DNA of 64,000 nt from contig CAJNDS010000295.1 of assembly GCA_905221605.1 (NCBI GenBank), positions 62,001 to 126,000 on the forward strand, read 5' to 3'. This document shows, one piece after another, positions 42,047 through 54,300 of the stretch. The notes beneath the pieces were generated by a model. It searched no databases. It was not told the origin of the DNA and saw only the letters and a program-made list of their open reading frames with translations. The DNA comes from Symbiodinium natans. Lineage: Eukaryota > Sar > Dinophyceae > Suessiales > Symbiodiniaceae. The translations under genes were made by a program, and so were the position numbers. Each line of letters starts with the position of its first letter. Within the stretch, counting starts at the first letter, position 1.

Positions 42047-43729
42047 GCCCGGTGCTGGTGCGGAACTTCGCCGCCCTCGAGGATCGCTGCGCTCTGGCCA
42101 AGCGCCGCGTCATGAAGGCGCCCCCGTAGTGTGCTGCTAGGCAGGGGGGTTTAGGCCCCAAAGCCTAAGCCCTAAAACTGGGTGGGTTTAGGGTTAGGAG
42201 TGTAGGACTTGGGGAGACTCGGAGGGAGAGAGTGGTTGCGCAGGACCCTGCTCAAAACAGCAAATGCATCCCGCATCCTCTTTCCCTGAAAATGCCACGC
42301 AGGTGCACAAATCCTCTCACTTCAAGCTGGGGCCCATCGCCTATCCTCAGCTCATTGGGGCGCAGCCCTGCGAGAAGACTTTCACAGTAGAGGAAGCTGA
42401 AAAGGGTGCTCGGTGCTTCAGGCCAGGATGCCCTGAACTTGGAGCCTACTGAGAGATCCACAAACGGACTGAGGGTTTGAAGTGCTGTGCGGGCTTTTGC
42501 AGCATCTCTGCGCTGATACAGGGCAAGCCCGCCCAGTGCGAGGTTGTGTGTGGATTGTGTGGTAAGTCCAACTCGGGAGAGGAGTGTTGAGACTGGGCCA
42601 TTTGGTGCAGGCATGGCAACACCTCGAACTACTATGCTTCTCATGCGCCAGGCAGGGTTGAGGGCATGAGTCCATGAGGCCTTGATCAAACTTCGTGGCG
42701 GCAGACCAATGTGTCATTCACTAACGCAGAACATGAGCCGTAGACTCGTGGACGCTGACCTGATGACGATGACGACGATGACGTGTATGGCAATGATGAG
42801 GAGGGGGATGAGGATGAGGATGATGCCGGTAATGACGATCATGATGAGGATGAGGGTTAAACGACGATGTGCAGGCATCTTCCCCAAGGAGCTGACGCAG
42901 ATGGAGACGGTAGAGAGAATTCAGAAGCTGATTCCCGGTATCAACCACATGTCCAAGCAGTACTTCTGGGGTGGCGACAGAAGCGGCGCGGCGCTGCACT
43001 ACCATGTGGCTGCCTTCAACGTCCTTTTTGTCGGAGAGAAGGAATGGTATGTGCCGAGGGCTCAGAAAGGCATGTGACAAGCGAGTGCAGTGCTGAGCCG
43101 TGTGGATTGGCACCTCTGCAGCCGTAGTGGTCACATGTCCTAGGAGCTGTGCCCGCCGAGACTCAGGACGCCCCCTTACCTCGCTGCCAGATCTGGCATT
43201 GCAACCTACGAGCTCTTTGACAGGCGCCCTGCCTGTTCTTGCTGGTAGTGTCGCTTCGGATGAGCCCGGGACAGCAGGGCGATTTGCTGCAAGCATCCTT
43301 TGAGGTCGGGCATCTCCATGGACCACGTCTTTAGGCGGCTGGCCTCAACTGTGTTTCTGTGGTAAGGGAGGGACTGGGACTGGGACTGGGACTGGGACTG
43401 GGACTGGGACTGGGACTGGGAGTGGGAGTGGGAGTGGGAGTGGGAGTGGGAGTGGGAGTGGGAGTGGGAGTGGGAGTGGGAGGAGAGGGAGAGGGAGAGG
43501 GAGAGGCAGAGGCAGAGGGAGAGGGAGAGGGAGAGGGAGCGGGTGGGAGAGGGAGAGAGGGAGATAGACACTGCCAGCTGTACCAGGGCCGCCCGTGTGC
43601 AAGGGTGTGTTGGCACGCGAAAAGTTTCACCAGACCCGCAGAGGAGGAGGAAAAGAGGAAGAGTTGCAAGAACAAGTCCAGACCAACAAGAATAAGACCA
43701 GGCCAACAATAAACACGAGAGAGAGGGAG

Positions 43730-43763
<34 letters not shown>

Positions 43764-44382
43764 ACAGTGGGGGGGCCCCGGGTCCCCTCATGCCCAGCAG
43801 AAGAAGAAGAGAACAATAGCATGTGGAATGAATGCTGCAAGCCGATGATGTGACTTCTTATGTGTCCCAGGCAAGCCTCTTGCAGTCTTTTGCTGCAGGG
43901 GCTTGAGAAAATCCTCCTCCTGACCCGTGCTCTGATCCCAACGTTCTCCCGCCTTGCTTTGTCCCGCAGTGTCAGTGTCATGGTCTTCAATCAGCCAGGG
44001 TCATTCTGAAGATGGCAAGCCGCTTTGGGCTTCAATCCCTCATGGACAGGACAACCACAGGCAGACGGCCAAGCTAACGGCCAGTGGTTCAGCCAGAAGA
44101 AGAAGAAGAAGAAGAAGAAGAAAAAGAAGAAGAAAAGAGGGAGAGAGAGAGAGAGACCACCGGGAACGCGACTGTATTGGGTCATTGGTGGTTCGCCTAA
44201 ATCCTGCTAAACTAGCAGACGTTAGTATGAGAGATCAGAAGGCCGCCGGGGCAGGGTTGTTCGTGCCGAGGTGTTCTCAGTATGCCGGGGATTTGGTTCT
44301 GCTTCCAGACGGCTGGGGGCATGCGACGCTCAACCACGGTTTTGGTGTGGGCATCGGCGTCCTCTATGACCTGCAGACGTGA
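42047..44382 (+). CDS. JmjC/cupin-like dioxygenase, multi-exon
   Basis: Exon pieces: 42047-42117 ([27 protein letters not shown] is the usual opening of JmjC proteins), GC donor, in frame with 42303 to about 42396 ([20 protein letters not shown]; compare the family's GxIPY segment); 42875-43046 ([20 protein letters not shown] and [10 protein letters not shown]), acceptor GTGCAG and donor GTATGT, containing the H-x-H-like iron site candidate; and a last exon of about 44240-44382 ([20 protein letters not shown], then NHGF), with the C-terminal His of the iron site in GWGH and stop TGA. The normal HxD is replaced by HYH, so whether iron binding and activity are retained is open. A small exon carrying the segment after KEW (usually Y-L-x-P-P) was not found. 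Substrate unknown (protein hydroxylase or demethylase type). Confidence 0.7.
43374..43570. repeat. (GACTGG)n, (GAGTGG)n and (GAGAGG)n hexamer satellite
   Basis: Three successive hexamer families that differ by one base each, inside the intron between the JmjC exons. (GA)n follows at 43716-43762 and (AAG)n at 44096-44140. Confidence 0.97.
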
Positions 44383-44811
44383 TCCCCGAGCCAAGAGTCA
44401 AAACTAGCTTTTCGTTCCAAGGTGGGCTCCTGTAGGGACTACCTCTTGATTTTGTACAGTTTGGTCAACAGCGCCAAAACACAACTTATGAGTTCCGGAA
44501 AAGAAGTAGCTTGCTGGCACCGTCTGCTTGGCAAAGGGCTCGTCCGCCTGGGATAGGGAGGAAGCCCTTTCTTGCCTGTGGCTTTCAAGGCACTCCCATG
44601 GCTGCCGTTGACACAGTCCTTGCCTCCGCCTTACAAGTGCGGGCTCGATATCAGCATGGGGAATGTAGGACAAGAGCGTCCCAGAATCCCAGAACCCTCA
44701 ACTCAAGAAGTTGCAATGGCTTTGAAGCCTCATAGAAGCAGAACCGCGGCAGCATCTCCAATGCTGGCCCCTCAACCCTACTTGTCTCCTGCCCCTTCTT
44801 TGGTCAAACGA

Positions 44812-47800
44812 GGCTTCCGCGGAGTCCCGCCGCCGCGGCCGCTTCTCCGAGCTCTTGGCCGTCAAGGCTGTGGGGGAGGGGACGTGGCTGACAGAAAGAG
44901 GCAGGAGGGCCCCTGGGCATCCAGTCTGCAGGAATCTAGCCTCGGGAGCCCTAAGCCCTGGATCCCTCAACCTGAACAACCGCCTTAACCGCCTTAACCG
45001 CCTTAACCGCCTTAACCGCCTTAACCGCCTTAACCGCCTTAACCCTAAACCCTAAACCCTAAACCCTAAACCCTTTTGGGGAACTGAGGGGGATGCCAAA
45101 CAAAGCTCCCCAAGAGGCCGACCCAACGGAGTCCACCAGCGAGGGCGAGCGCAGCGAGAGCGACAGCCGCGGCGCCACGACGCCCGAGGTCTCCACGGAG
45201 CACACAGGGACCTTTACGACAGGGAAAAATAGGGAAAAATAGGGAAAAGTAGGGAATTCTAGGGAACTGAGGGTAGGAGTCGGTAGGGTGTGTAGTGTTT
45301 CGGTTGAAGTCCTGTAGGGTTGGGTGCAGCGCTTCGGGCCTTACGCGGAGAGCAGGTGTGGTTCCTGTCCGAGGGTGGTGATGGTGTGCAGTCACGGGAT
45401 AGCGATGCGCTGCACAGTTCGTCAAGATTTTGTGTGGCGCTTCTGTGGCATCGTCCCTGTTGCAACTTCCCGCGACTGCCAGGCTGCCTGTTCCGACTCC
45501 GAAGGCTTGGGGCTCTGCAGTGCAGTTGCAGAATCTGGTTACATTCAGATGTGGCAACGCAAGTGCAAACTGCGGCCAGGTGTGCTGCCATCAAAGGACG
45601 AGGGTCCAAGCGCGGAAGAGAAGGACCCGCTTGCGGGACGCTGCAGGGCAGCATGGGAGCTTCGCACGTCGGCTTCGAAAGTTGCCAGGAAGCGCTGCGG
45701 CTCTACGAAGCCAAGTTCGCGGAGAACCGCGATGGCAGCTACAAAGGCGGGAGACCGGATCCCCAAGGCCTAAATCCTGCGCATCCTGCAGATCAGCACG
45801 ATTTTTTTGCATGTGGCAGGCTATGAAAGGTGGCTTGGCTGGCACTATCATGAAAAGCGGGATGGTGGCACATGGGCCGGTCCTGGTTCCATCTGTTGTG
45901 AGTGCCAAGTTGCAAGTGCTCGAGCCTCGTTCTCGCTCGTCACAAGCCCTCTCAGAATGCCGTAGAGTAATCCAAAGCTCTGCCAAGGAAAGCTTTTCCA
46001 TGGTTCACACCACAGGCGCGTGGAGAGGCTTGGTGCAGCTGTCTTTCCCTCTGTTCTGGCGGCACTACCGCTGCCATTGCTGGTGTTGTAAGTACCTGGT
46101 GCTGCTGCTAATGTGCTCAAAGCTACTCCTGCTCTGCTACGGTCTAAAGGCTGCCGTTGTTACTGCTGCTGACTGTGCGGTTGGTTGTACATGGCAGAGC
46201 TGATGTGCCATGGCCAGTACGCAGTACGTGAACTAGTTAGCCCCACTCAGCTGCCTTTGAGGCCCTCTGTCGGCTTGAGGCTAGCCTTTGCGCAGCATTA
46301 AGACAGTTCGGGCTTTCGTGTCGATATCCTGAACTGTGGTTGGCATGGTCTCCCGTTTCACAGGCGGCCCCCAAGGAGTTCCTGACCCGGGCCATGGCCG
46401 AGAAGGAGTCCACGAAGCCGCGGCCGAAGAAGGAATGCGCTCCTTGCCGGCACAAAGCCACAGAAGCCGTGGGTTGGAAGCCTGTGCAGCCTGTAGTTAG
46501 CTATGGTCTCTAAACCCTAAACCCTAAACCCTAAGCCCTAAGCCCCTATGGTCTCAAGCCTGGGTCCTTTTTTGTGTAAGGAAGTGGACTCCGATGGAGA
46601 GGAGGTGCAGCTCTGCAGCCAGTGCCTGGATTGCAGCGAAGATCTCTCCATCGTTTTCGGGCACCCTAACCCCTCGGACCCAAGCATTTAGTGGGTTGGG
46701 GTGAGCCGCCATCCTGAGTGTCCTGTTGGGGATACACAAGAGTTCAGGGTTTTCTCTCTGCCCCCCTGTGGTTCATGGCGGGTTTTGGAGTTTTAGGGTT
46801 TAGGGTTGAGGTGTCGGTTTAGGGTTTCGGCTCTCTCCCCTGTGGTTCGTGGCGGGTTTACGGTTCAGGGTGTAGGGTTCAGGGTTGAGGGTTCAGGGTT
46901 AAGGCAGTTAAGTTTCAGGTACCCCCTCTTCCTCGTGGGTTTAGGAGGGTTTTCTAGGGTTGAGGGTTTAGGTTCAGGGTTCCCCTCTTGTTTCGGGTTA
47001 ACTGTCAACACGGAGTGCGGGCGCAACCCTAAACCCTAAAACCTAAACCCTAAACCCTAAACCCGAAACCCTAAACCCTAAACCCTAAACCCTAAACCCG
47101 AAGCCCTAAACCCTAAACCCGAAAGCCGACCCAGGTGCGGCATGCCCATGGGGGAGACAGCCTACCGACCAGAGGAGAAGGCGCTTGGGGAGGGGGGGGT
47201 CTTTTTCTGGGGCCTTGGGGAGGGCTTAGGGTTCAGGGTTTAGGGTTTGCTTCATGGGGATTTTAGGAGGTTTTGAGAGGGCTTTTCGGAGAGGCCGTTC
47301 CTCTTCACTTGAACCGCCTGTTCGGGTTTCATGTGTGGGGTGGCTTCAGGGGTTCGGTTGCTTGCAGGTTTCGGCTACCAGGTTTCAGGTTTGGAGTGTG
47401 AAGCGTTTTCGGTTTCAGGGTTTGGGGTTTTAGGGTTTTGTAGTGTTTGGGCTTGGGACCACTTTCAGCTTACTCGTGAGTATGCATATCGAAACAGGAA
47501 GATCTGGGGTCCGAAACTTCGACCCACGAAGCCTCTTGAGCCCCCTGCAGCTGCCTCTGCCGGGGGTCAGGAGCCTCCCGACCGCCGGGCAGCTTTCTGA
47601 CTTCATGTTCCTGGCTACCCGCAAAGTCTCCACATTCGACCCCCCCCTCCCCCCCTTACCCCCCCCTTACAAGAGAGGACCACAAGGAGAAACCTCCCCC
47701 CTAAACCCTAAACCCCAAACCCTAAACCCTCAACCCTAGCTCCTAAATCCTAAACCCCAAACCCTAAACAGGGCTACAAGCTGGTGCATCCCGAGTGCAT

Positions 47801-47825
47801 GGCGCAGATCGTGTTGGAGGCCTGA
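44812..47825 (+). CDS. Unidentified multi-exon protein with Cys-rich (zinc-finger-like) C-terminal part
   Basis: Pieces: about 44812-44929 (SRRRGRFSELLAVKAVGEGT); about 45085-45225 (EADPTESTSEGERSESDSRG, Ser/Glu-rich); about 45405-45640 (ESGYIQMWQRKCKLRPGVLP); about 45651-45760 in another frame (ESCQEALRLYEAKFAENRDG); 46364 to about 46490 (FLTRAMAEKESTKPRPKKEC, then APCRHKATEA), after TTCACAG; 46581 to about 46690 (EVDSDGEEVQLCSQCLDCSE); 47135 to about 47205 (CGMPMGETAYRPEEKALG), after CCAG; and a last exon 47772-47825 (GYKLVHPECMAQIVLEA, TGA). The Cys pairs (CAPC, CSQC, CGMP, HPEC) could bind zinc, LIM- or treble-clef-like. More than one gene is possible: the frame of the 46581 piece also meets a TAG at 46691. 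A region at 47480-47640 has two competing coding-like frames. Confidence 0.5.
44980..45042 (+). repeat. (CCGCCTTAA)7 tandem repeat joined to a CCCTAAA run
   Basis: Seven 9-bp units that pass without a break into CCTTAACCCTAAACCCTAAA (to 45075). The unit shares CCTTAA with the degenerate telomere-type unit. Confidence 0.95.
46508..46550 (+). repeat. Short CCCTAAA/CCCTAAG array
   Basis: Six units between two exons of the Cys-rich gene. Confidence 0.93.
46790..47020 (+). repeat. Degenerate GGGTTTAGGGTTCAGGG-type sequence
   Basis: Repeated GGTTTAGGG, GGTTCAGGG and GGTTGAGGG, with two copies of a longer unit containing CCCTGTGGTTCATGGCGGGT and CCTGTGGTTCGTGGCGGGTT. Confidence 0.8.
47025..47127 (+). 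repeat. (CCCTAAA)n array with CCCGAAA variants
   Basis: About 14 units ending 8 bases before the exon at 47135. Confidence 0.96.
47701..47769 (+). repeat. CCCTAAA array running into a 3' splice site
   Basis: The final unit reads CCCTAAACAG, giving the AG acceptor of the exon 47772-47825. Confidence 0.95.
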
Positions 47826-47894
47826 GTAATCCAAAGTAGCGCGCAAGGAAAGGAGCTCTGCTCTGCATCCCCTTAAAGCAAAAAACAGAAGGAC

Positions 47895-48077
47895 TCAGAC
47901 CATCTCCACTTGCCGAATGGTCATGAAGCTGCTGGGTGTGCTTGCAAGTGTTCTTACAGCTGCCCCAGCATCCCTTGCCTCGCAATGCCTGGACAGGATG
48001 CCCAGAAGCAGGATGAGAAGAACACTGAGGAGCAGAGGCTGTCGAGGGCAAAGTAGTGTGTAGCAACTCCCAGCCAT
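47895..48077 (-). CDS. Small minus-strand frame with a signal-anchor-like segment
   Basis: ATG at 48077, 60 codons, with a hydrophobic core LLLSVLLILLLGILS at residues 15-29. It could be a first exon of a minus gene or chance; no splice-supported continuation was found. Confidence 0.2.
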   Translation of the reverse strand: MAGSCYTLLCPRQPLLLSVLLILLLGILSRHCEARDAGAAVRTLASTPSSFMTIRQVEMV

Positions 48078-48343
48078 CCTTAGTAGCAGAGTAGATAAGC
48101 TTGATCTGTTTGGGGTATTCTAATGCCTACATAATTCCCAAGGTAAACCGTTGGTTTTCTAGGCTACCGGACAACTAAGCAGCTGACAGTTTCTGCCAAC
48201 TCTTTCTGCCACACCTTGCCAACCCCTCTGTTTCCACAACCGCCACCATCGTTTCTAGCTACTCTTGCAGAGTCTCATACCATCAGTCACTCCCGAGCAC
48301 TTGCAAACTCCCTCATGGCAACAGCACGCTGGCCAGGCAAAAG

Positions 48344-51300
48344 AAGCTGGACAGCCGACTGGAGTACCAGATCGGCTGGCGCCCGGAGACCGTGGGAAAC
48401 CCAGGAAAGGGGGCCGGTGGGGGAGCCCTTGGAGCGCTGAATGCAGCAGCAGCTCCAAGTTTAGTAATTCCTAAGAAAGCAGAGTTCCGAGAGTCGGGGA
48501 AGTTGTGCAGGGAGCTTGTGGTAGTTTCAGCCCTTCCGCCGAGGTGCCCGAGAACGGCCCTGTGGCAGCAAAGCTCGGATGTTCGCCCACGCCGAAGGGG
48601 CTCTGCTGTGCCTTGGCAGGGGGATTCTGATATGTAATGGAGAGTTTAGGGTTTGGAGGTTTCGGGATCTGAGTCATTCACGCCGGCTGTTACAAAGACT
48701 TTCTCTTGAAGTCTTCGAGCGTAGGCCAGTCTTCTTGCTCATTGACGGTTGGTTCTCTCTCCGGTTTTGTCGCCTGCGACTGGGAGGCTTGGTCTACGAC
48801 GAGGCCTCGCGGAGCGCCGCTCGGCACCTCTTTGCCAGAGCTCGAAAGCCATGGCCATGTTAGGGCTGAGCCTAAACCCTAAACCCTAAACCCTAAACCC
48901 TAAACTCTAAGCCCTAAACCCTAAACCCTAAACCACTCGGCTGGGTTTCAGGGTTCGTCATGATGGTGAAGAAGAGAAGGTCCGCATCGCTTCCACCTTG
49001 GAGCCTGCTGCTGCAGTCAACCTCGAGTACCTGATGCTGGCCCTGAAGGCAGGTCTCTACTGGACGGAAGGGTTGGGGCTTAGGGTTTAGGGTTTAGGGT
49101 TTGGGGTTTAGGGTTTAGGGTTTAGGGTTTAGCGCAGAACTCAGAAAGGCGTCAAAGGCCTTGGAGAAGGCGTGCATGGGGCGCACTCAAACGAGCGGGG
49201 GGAGGGGAGGGGAGCATGGGTCGGAAGGCGTTCCGATGTGCGAAGAGGCTGAATGATGGCATGTGATAGCAGAGGTAAGGTTGCCACATCAGATCCCGAG
49301 TAAGTGCTGTACCAGAGGCCCTCAGCACAACATGGGCATGACCAGGTGCGCCGCACAGCCTGCCGCGAGCCTCTCTTCTCCCTCGATCCTGCGACATGGT
49401 ATGCAGTTTCATCTCCACAACAGGGTTTAGGGTTTAGGGTTTAGGGTTTAGGGTTTAGAGCAGAAGATGCACGAGGGCAGCACGACCACAGAGCTAGCCG
49501 CCACACGATCGCGCGCCTGCGAAGACGTGACATGGGGCTTGCTACCCGAGGTCGACCCACAGAAGCTGGCCCCGTGGCACTAGACAGTGGTTGGGGTTGG
49601 TTTATCAATCATGCAGTGCGACGTGGGGGGCCAGGGGCTCTTCTTCCAGATTGGGACTCCGCAACTCAGGGTCTTGATGCCCGAGCCTAAGGAGACAACC
49701 CCCCAGCGCAAGCGCTATGAGCCGGCTTGGTTGGCTGGTACCAGCGTCGGAGACATCATGTTCCAGGTTGGCCACAGTAGGGGAATGGGTGGTTGTGATG
49801 GCTGACTGTCACACGGCTGCAAGTGCGGGGCACTTGGCAGGCAGACTACTTCCTGAAGGAACTGGCCCTGGGTGAGTACACAATGCCGATTGTGGGCATG
49901 ATGTTGCTTCGACGCAGACATGGGTTCGTAGGACACACAGTTGTTGGCGTGGGTGGAGTGGGCTCTAGGGTGTTAGGTTTGGTAATTTGAAGGTTGAAGC
50001 TTTCCTGGTATTAGAGCTTGGGGCTCTTAAACTTTTGTCAACCCTAAACCCTAAACCCTAAACCCTAAACCCTGAACCCTAAACCCTAAACCCTAAACCC
50101 TAAACCCTAAGGCCCCAAGGCCCTAAGGCCTTAGACCCTAAAGCCTAAACCCCAAGCCCCAAGCCACGACAGCCTCTTAGGAGCGTCTTCGACTGGTCGG
50201 AGATGACCGATGCCAATAAGACCTGGGCTGGCCGAGAGTGGCCGCACGGATGGGAGTTCAGGTAAGGGTTTAGGGTTTAGGGTTTAGGGTTTAGGGTTTA
50301 GGGTTTAGGGTTTAGGGTTTAGGAGTAGGAGGCTCTGGTTTTTAGGTGTTAGGGCTTTAAGGCTCGGGGTGTTGAGGGGTTTAGGAGTTCAGGTAGGAGG
50401 CTCTGGTGTTTAGGTGTTAGGTCTTAAGGTTTGGGGTGTTGAGGGGTTTCAGGGTTGAGGAGTCTTGGTGTCTTTTTGGGTTTTCGGCTTGACAGTTCAG
50501 GATTTATGGTTTAGGGTTCATGCGAGCTCGACCTTGCGGACTCTAAAGTCTTTGGCCCTAGGCCCTTAGCAGCCAGAAAGCCTTCAGAAGATGGCATGGT
50601 TTAGGGTTTAGGGTTTAGGGTTTAGGGTTTAGGGCTTAGGGCTTAGGGCTTAGGGCTTAGGGTTTAGGGTTTAGGGTTTAGGGTTTAGGGTTTAGGGTTT
50701 GGGGTTTAGGGTTTAGGGTTTCGGGTCACGCCAGAACCTGCGCCGAGGTTTGTTGTGAAGAAGGCCGAGATCCGCTTGGCCGAGGAAACTCCGGATCAAG
50801 GGTTTAGGGTTTTTGGGAATCCCCCTCCCGAAATTCCCAAGCGATCAGAGAGTCGCTAGCAAAACCCTCAGCCCTAAGCGCAAAAGCTTGACATCCTACG
50901 CCCCTCTATCCGTGCGTGCGGAGGACAAGACCCTGGTCCCTCACGTCAAGATGGGCGTTGAAGCGCGCGAGCAGGCGCTTCTGGCCAGGGAGGAACTCTT
51001 CGAGGGGGGGGTCGAAGCCCTACACCCTAGCCTTTTGCAGGTCGTTACCAGCAAGGGCTTGGAGGACAAGCCGATCACGAGCAAGCACCACCCGCTCACC
51101 AGGCGCGAAGCACGCTAGAATCCCCTCTCGTGTGCGGCACCCTTACTCAGACCGACACTCAATTATTGTCACCACAGGTGAACTGTACGACCTGTTTCGG
51201 AGAGGCTTGTGAGAGGGAGAGGGAGGTATGGAGTGAGGGAGAGCGGGAAAGACGGCCTCTCCGTTGTGTAGAAGAAGTAGAAGAAGATGAAGAAGATGGG

Positions 51301-54300
51301 AGCTGAAGAGGAAGCCTGGCGCACTGCTCTACGACTGTCGACAGGGGTGGGGGGGGGGCCTGGCAGGTTAATTAGGAAGTCGCAAAGTCTGCGGGCCTTT
51401 GTCGGTTTAATTTGCGCTTGCGTAAGTTCTTTGGGGTTCCCTTTAGACTTTAGATATTCTCCTACAAGTAGGTCATATGGTTCCCTGCTCCAACTTCTGA
51501 ATCTTAACCCTGCCAACAGGCAGTATGAAAGAACCGTGGAGCTATGGAACTAGTGGGAACGCTACAGAATGTAGTAGAATCCTTCATACCAGCTGGTCAT
51601 TTTGGGCACTGAGGGCTCCGAGAATGGGGGCTGTGATATCAGTATCGGGGTCTGAGGGTCATGCCCTGTGGCGTGAGTACGAAGGTCGTGGTGCACAGTG
51701 CGTGGAAGATGGGGAGAAAGGTTCGGCCCCCGAAACTGTAGGGCGGACATGATAGCTGCGCGTGAAACGAAGCCTACAGGCCGGGGCGTGCGCCCAATGA
51801 GAAAAGAGAGCAGGGAGGCTGCAGCTTTCGCCAGCCTCATGAGACAGTCCGTGGGATTTTTTGCAGGTTCGCGGAGGCGTTTACGCGCCACTTCGACCTC
51901 ATCGCCGAGCGAAAGAAGCTTGTCTGCTTGCTAAGTGTGGGAGATTTGTGGCTCTAGTGGCCTAGATCGTCATGTAAAGCCATGTGCAGGCTGCAACATT
52001 GATCCGAGGAGCTAGCCCCAGATACCCAAGCCCAAAAAACTCTCAACTTTCAGCCCTAGGCTTCTTGAGGCTCCCCGAACTGCGAACCTCCGAGCTACTG
52101 GCTTAGGGCTTTCGGAGGCCTAAAAACCCTAAACCCTAAAACCCTAAAACCCTAAAACCCTAAAACCCCAAACCCCAAACCCTAAACCCTAAACCCTAAA
52201 CCCTAAACCCTAAACCCTAAACCCTAAACCCCTAAACCCAGAGCCCCAACTCTAAGCCTTGGCCTAGGAGTGTGATCTTCCACTTGCGTGAGTTGGCCAA
52301 GGCCTCCGGAAGTCCAAAAGCTTGCACATGCACACCTTTCTTGGGGTTTAGGGTTTAGGGTTTAGGGTTTAGGGTTTAGGGTTTAGGGTTTTAGGGTTTG
52401 TTCCAGGTGGTCCCGGGGTTGGATCGGCTGGAGAACGCATCTCGGGCGCGAATAGCAGGTAGAGCTCAGAACCGAATAGGGCCAGGGATTCCGGAGTCAG
52501 CAAATGTGCAACTTTTCATGGCCCCTTCTTTCGGGCACCCTGAGTATACGGCTCTGTAAGACTTAGTAGCCGAGGAGGTTTCCTTAAAACCTTTAAGGGG
52601 TGTAAATAGTCCTACCGCTAACCTTTCTTGGCCCAGGGTACTCAGCAACTAGGATTACGAGGACTCGTTGGCTTTCGATTTGCCCTCCTGCCGAAAAACC
52701 ATGGAGGCCTCCGTCATGGCCAAGTTTTTGGTCGATTCCAAGATCTCCTTGGATGCTCGCTGGCCCCTTGAAGCCTGCAAGGAGATAAGGGGGGCTTCCC
52801 GAAAAGGGGAAATTCCCGAAACCCTTCCCCCCCTGAACCCTGAACCATACCCCCCCCCCCCCCCCTCTTTTTGGGGTAAAGGCTGTAGCACTTCTGAGCC
52901 CAGATGGGGCTTCAAGCCTGGGGGCTGAGAGTCAAAGATGCATTGCGAACTCTTGTGGTGGCCTGCTTCTCCTTCTCCTGCTTCTTCTTCTTCTTTGTCT
53001 CTGGGCCAGTCTTCTTATGGGTTTCTCGTTGAGCGGTTTGAGGGTTCAGCATTGGGTTGAGGGTTTAGGGGTACATAGGCTTCAGAGTTCACTGTGACGC
53101 TTGTACCCCCCCCCCCAATCTCGGCGATGCAGCGTGTCGCATGGCAGCCGGAGCCCGAAAGCCTCCACCGCCAACCACAAGCAAGGATAGCTGCGTAACA
53201 CCGAGCGCCCTCAACAACCCAATGTGGCAGGAAGGGGTTGTATATACGAAGTTGAAAGCTTTGCTTGCCATCTGGGATACGAGGCAAGATTCCTCTCCTA
53301 ACCCCGAAATTAATCCCTAAGCCTGGAACCTTCTAACCCTCCTCAAGTGCCCTGCCACTTTTGAGTGTTCAGGTTCGATCTCGCTGAGGAGATGATCCAG
53401 TCAACCACTCCGGAGGTTCAGAGTTTGAGGTTTAGGTTTAGGTGTGTGTATGTGTGTCGGGGTGGAGAGGGCAGGAACAAAGAAGCTGGAATTTGTGAAG
53501 TGCAGTATAGGCAGGATGTGAACATATCAGTAAAATCTAGATGCCTGGCGCAGTATAACACAGCAACTTCACCCGAGCCGAGATTCCCAAACTAGCGAGA
53601 AGAAAGCGCACACTGATTTAGGTCTTGGGGTTTAGGGTTTAGGGTTTAGGGCTAGGGTTTGAGGCTTAGGATTTAGGGTTGAGGGTTTAGGGTTTAGGGT
53701 TTAGGGCTAGGGTTGAGGGACGAGACGTTTAAGGTGTACGGTTCTCTTGGTGTCTGCAGGCCTTTTCCGAGATCCCGCAGCTCTGGAACATGCGCGGCAA
53801 CTCGCGGATCCAGCTCCAGGGCGGCCCGGGGGGCAGACAGCCGACTTTGCAGTTTAGGGTTTAGGGTCTAGGGTTTAGGGTTTAGGGTTTGGGGTTTAGG
53901 GTTTAGGGTTTAGGGTTTGGTGGAGCCATACAAGAATCTGCGTTCAAAGGGGCTCAGTTGGGGCCTGCGACATGGGCCTGCGTGGTTCAGATCAGCTGAG
54001 AAAGATGGTGTGGAGGCTCATAGTTATGCCCTGTCGTGGCCATTATTGCCGTAAGTATGCTTATTCTTGTGCTCTTTGTCTATCATTCTGGTTCTTAGTA
54101 TCCTTACCATCGGTTCTGAGTACCACTCCCTTTCCCCTCATTCTTATTCCTCTGTGCTGTTTTCTTCTTCTTCGAACGACGACTGAGCTAGCGATGTGAA
54201 GAGGTGGGAAGATCCGGGACATGCAGACCGGCCTCCAGAGCAACCTGCACGCCATCTACGGCGGTGTCGAGTTCGGTGGGGCGGCCCAAGCAATCTGCGT

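Noticed and set aside
43331-43990. 219-codon minus frame rich in Pro-Ser/Pro-Thr
   Set aside because: Made by the hexamer satellite in an intron of the JmjC gene.
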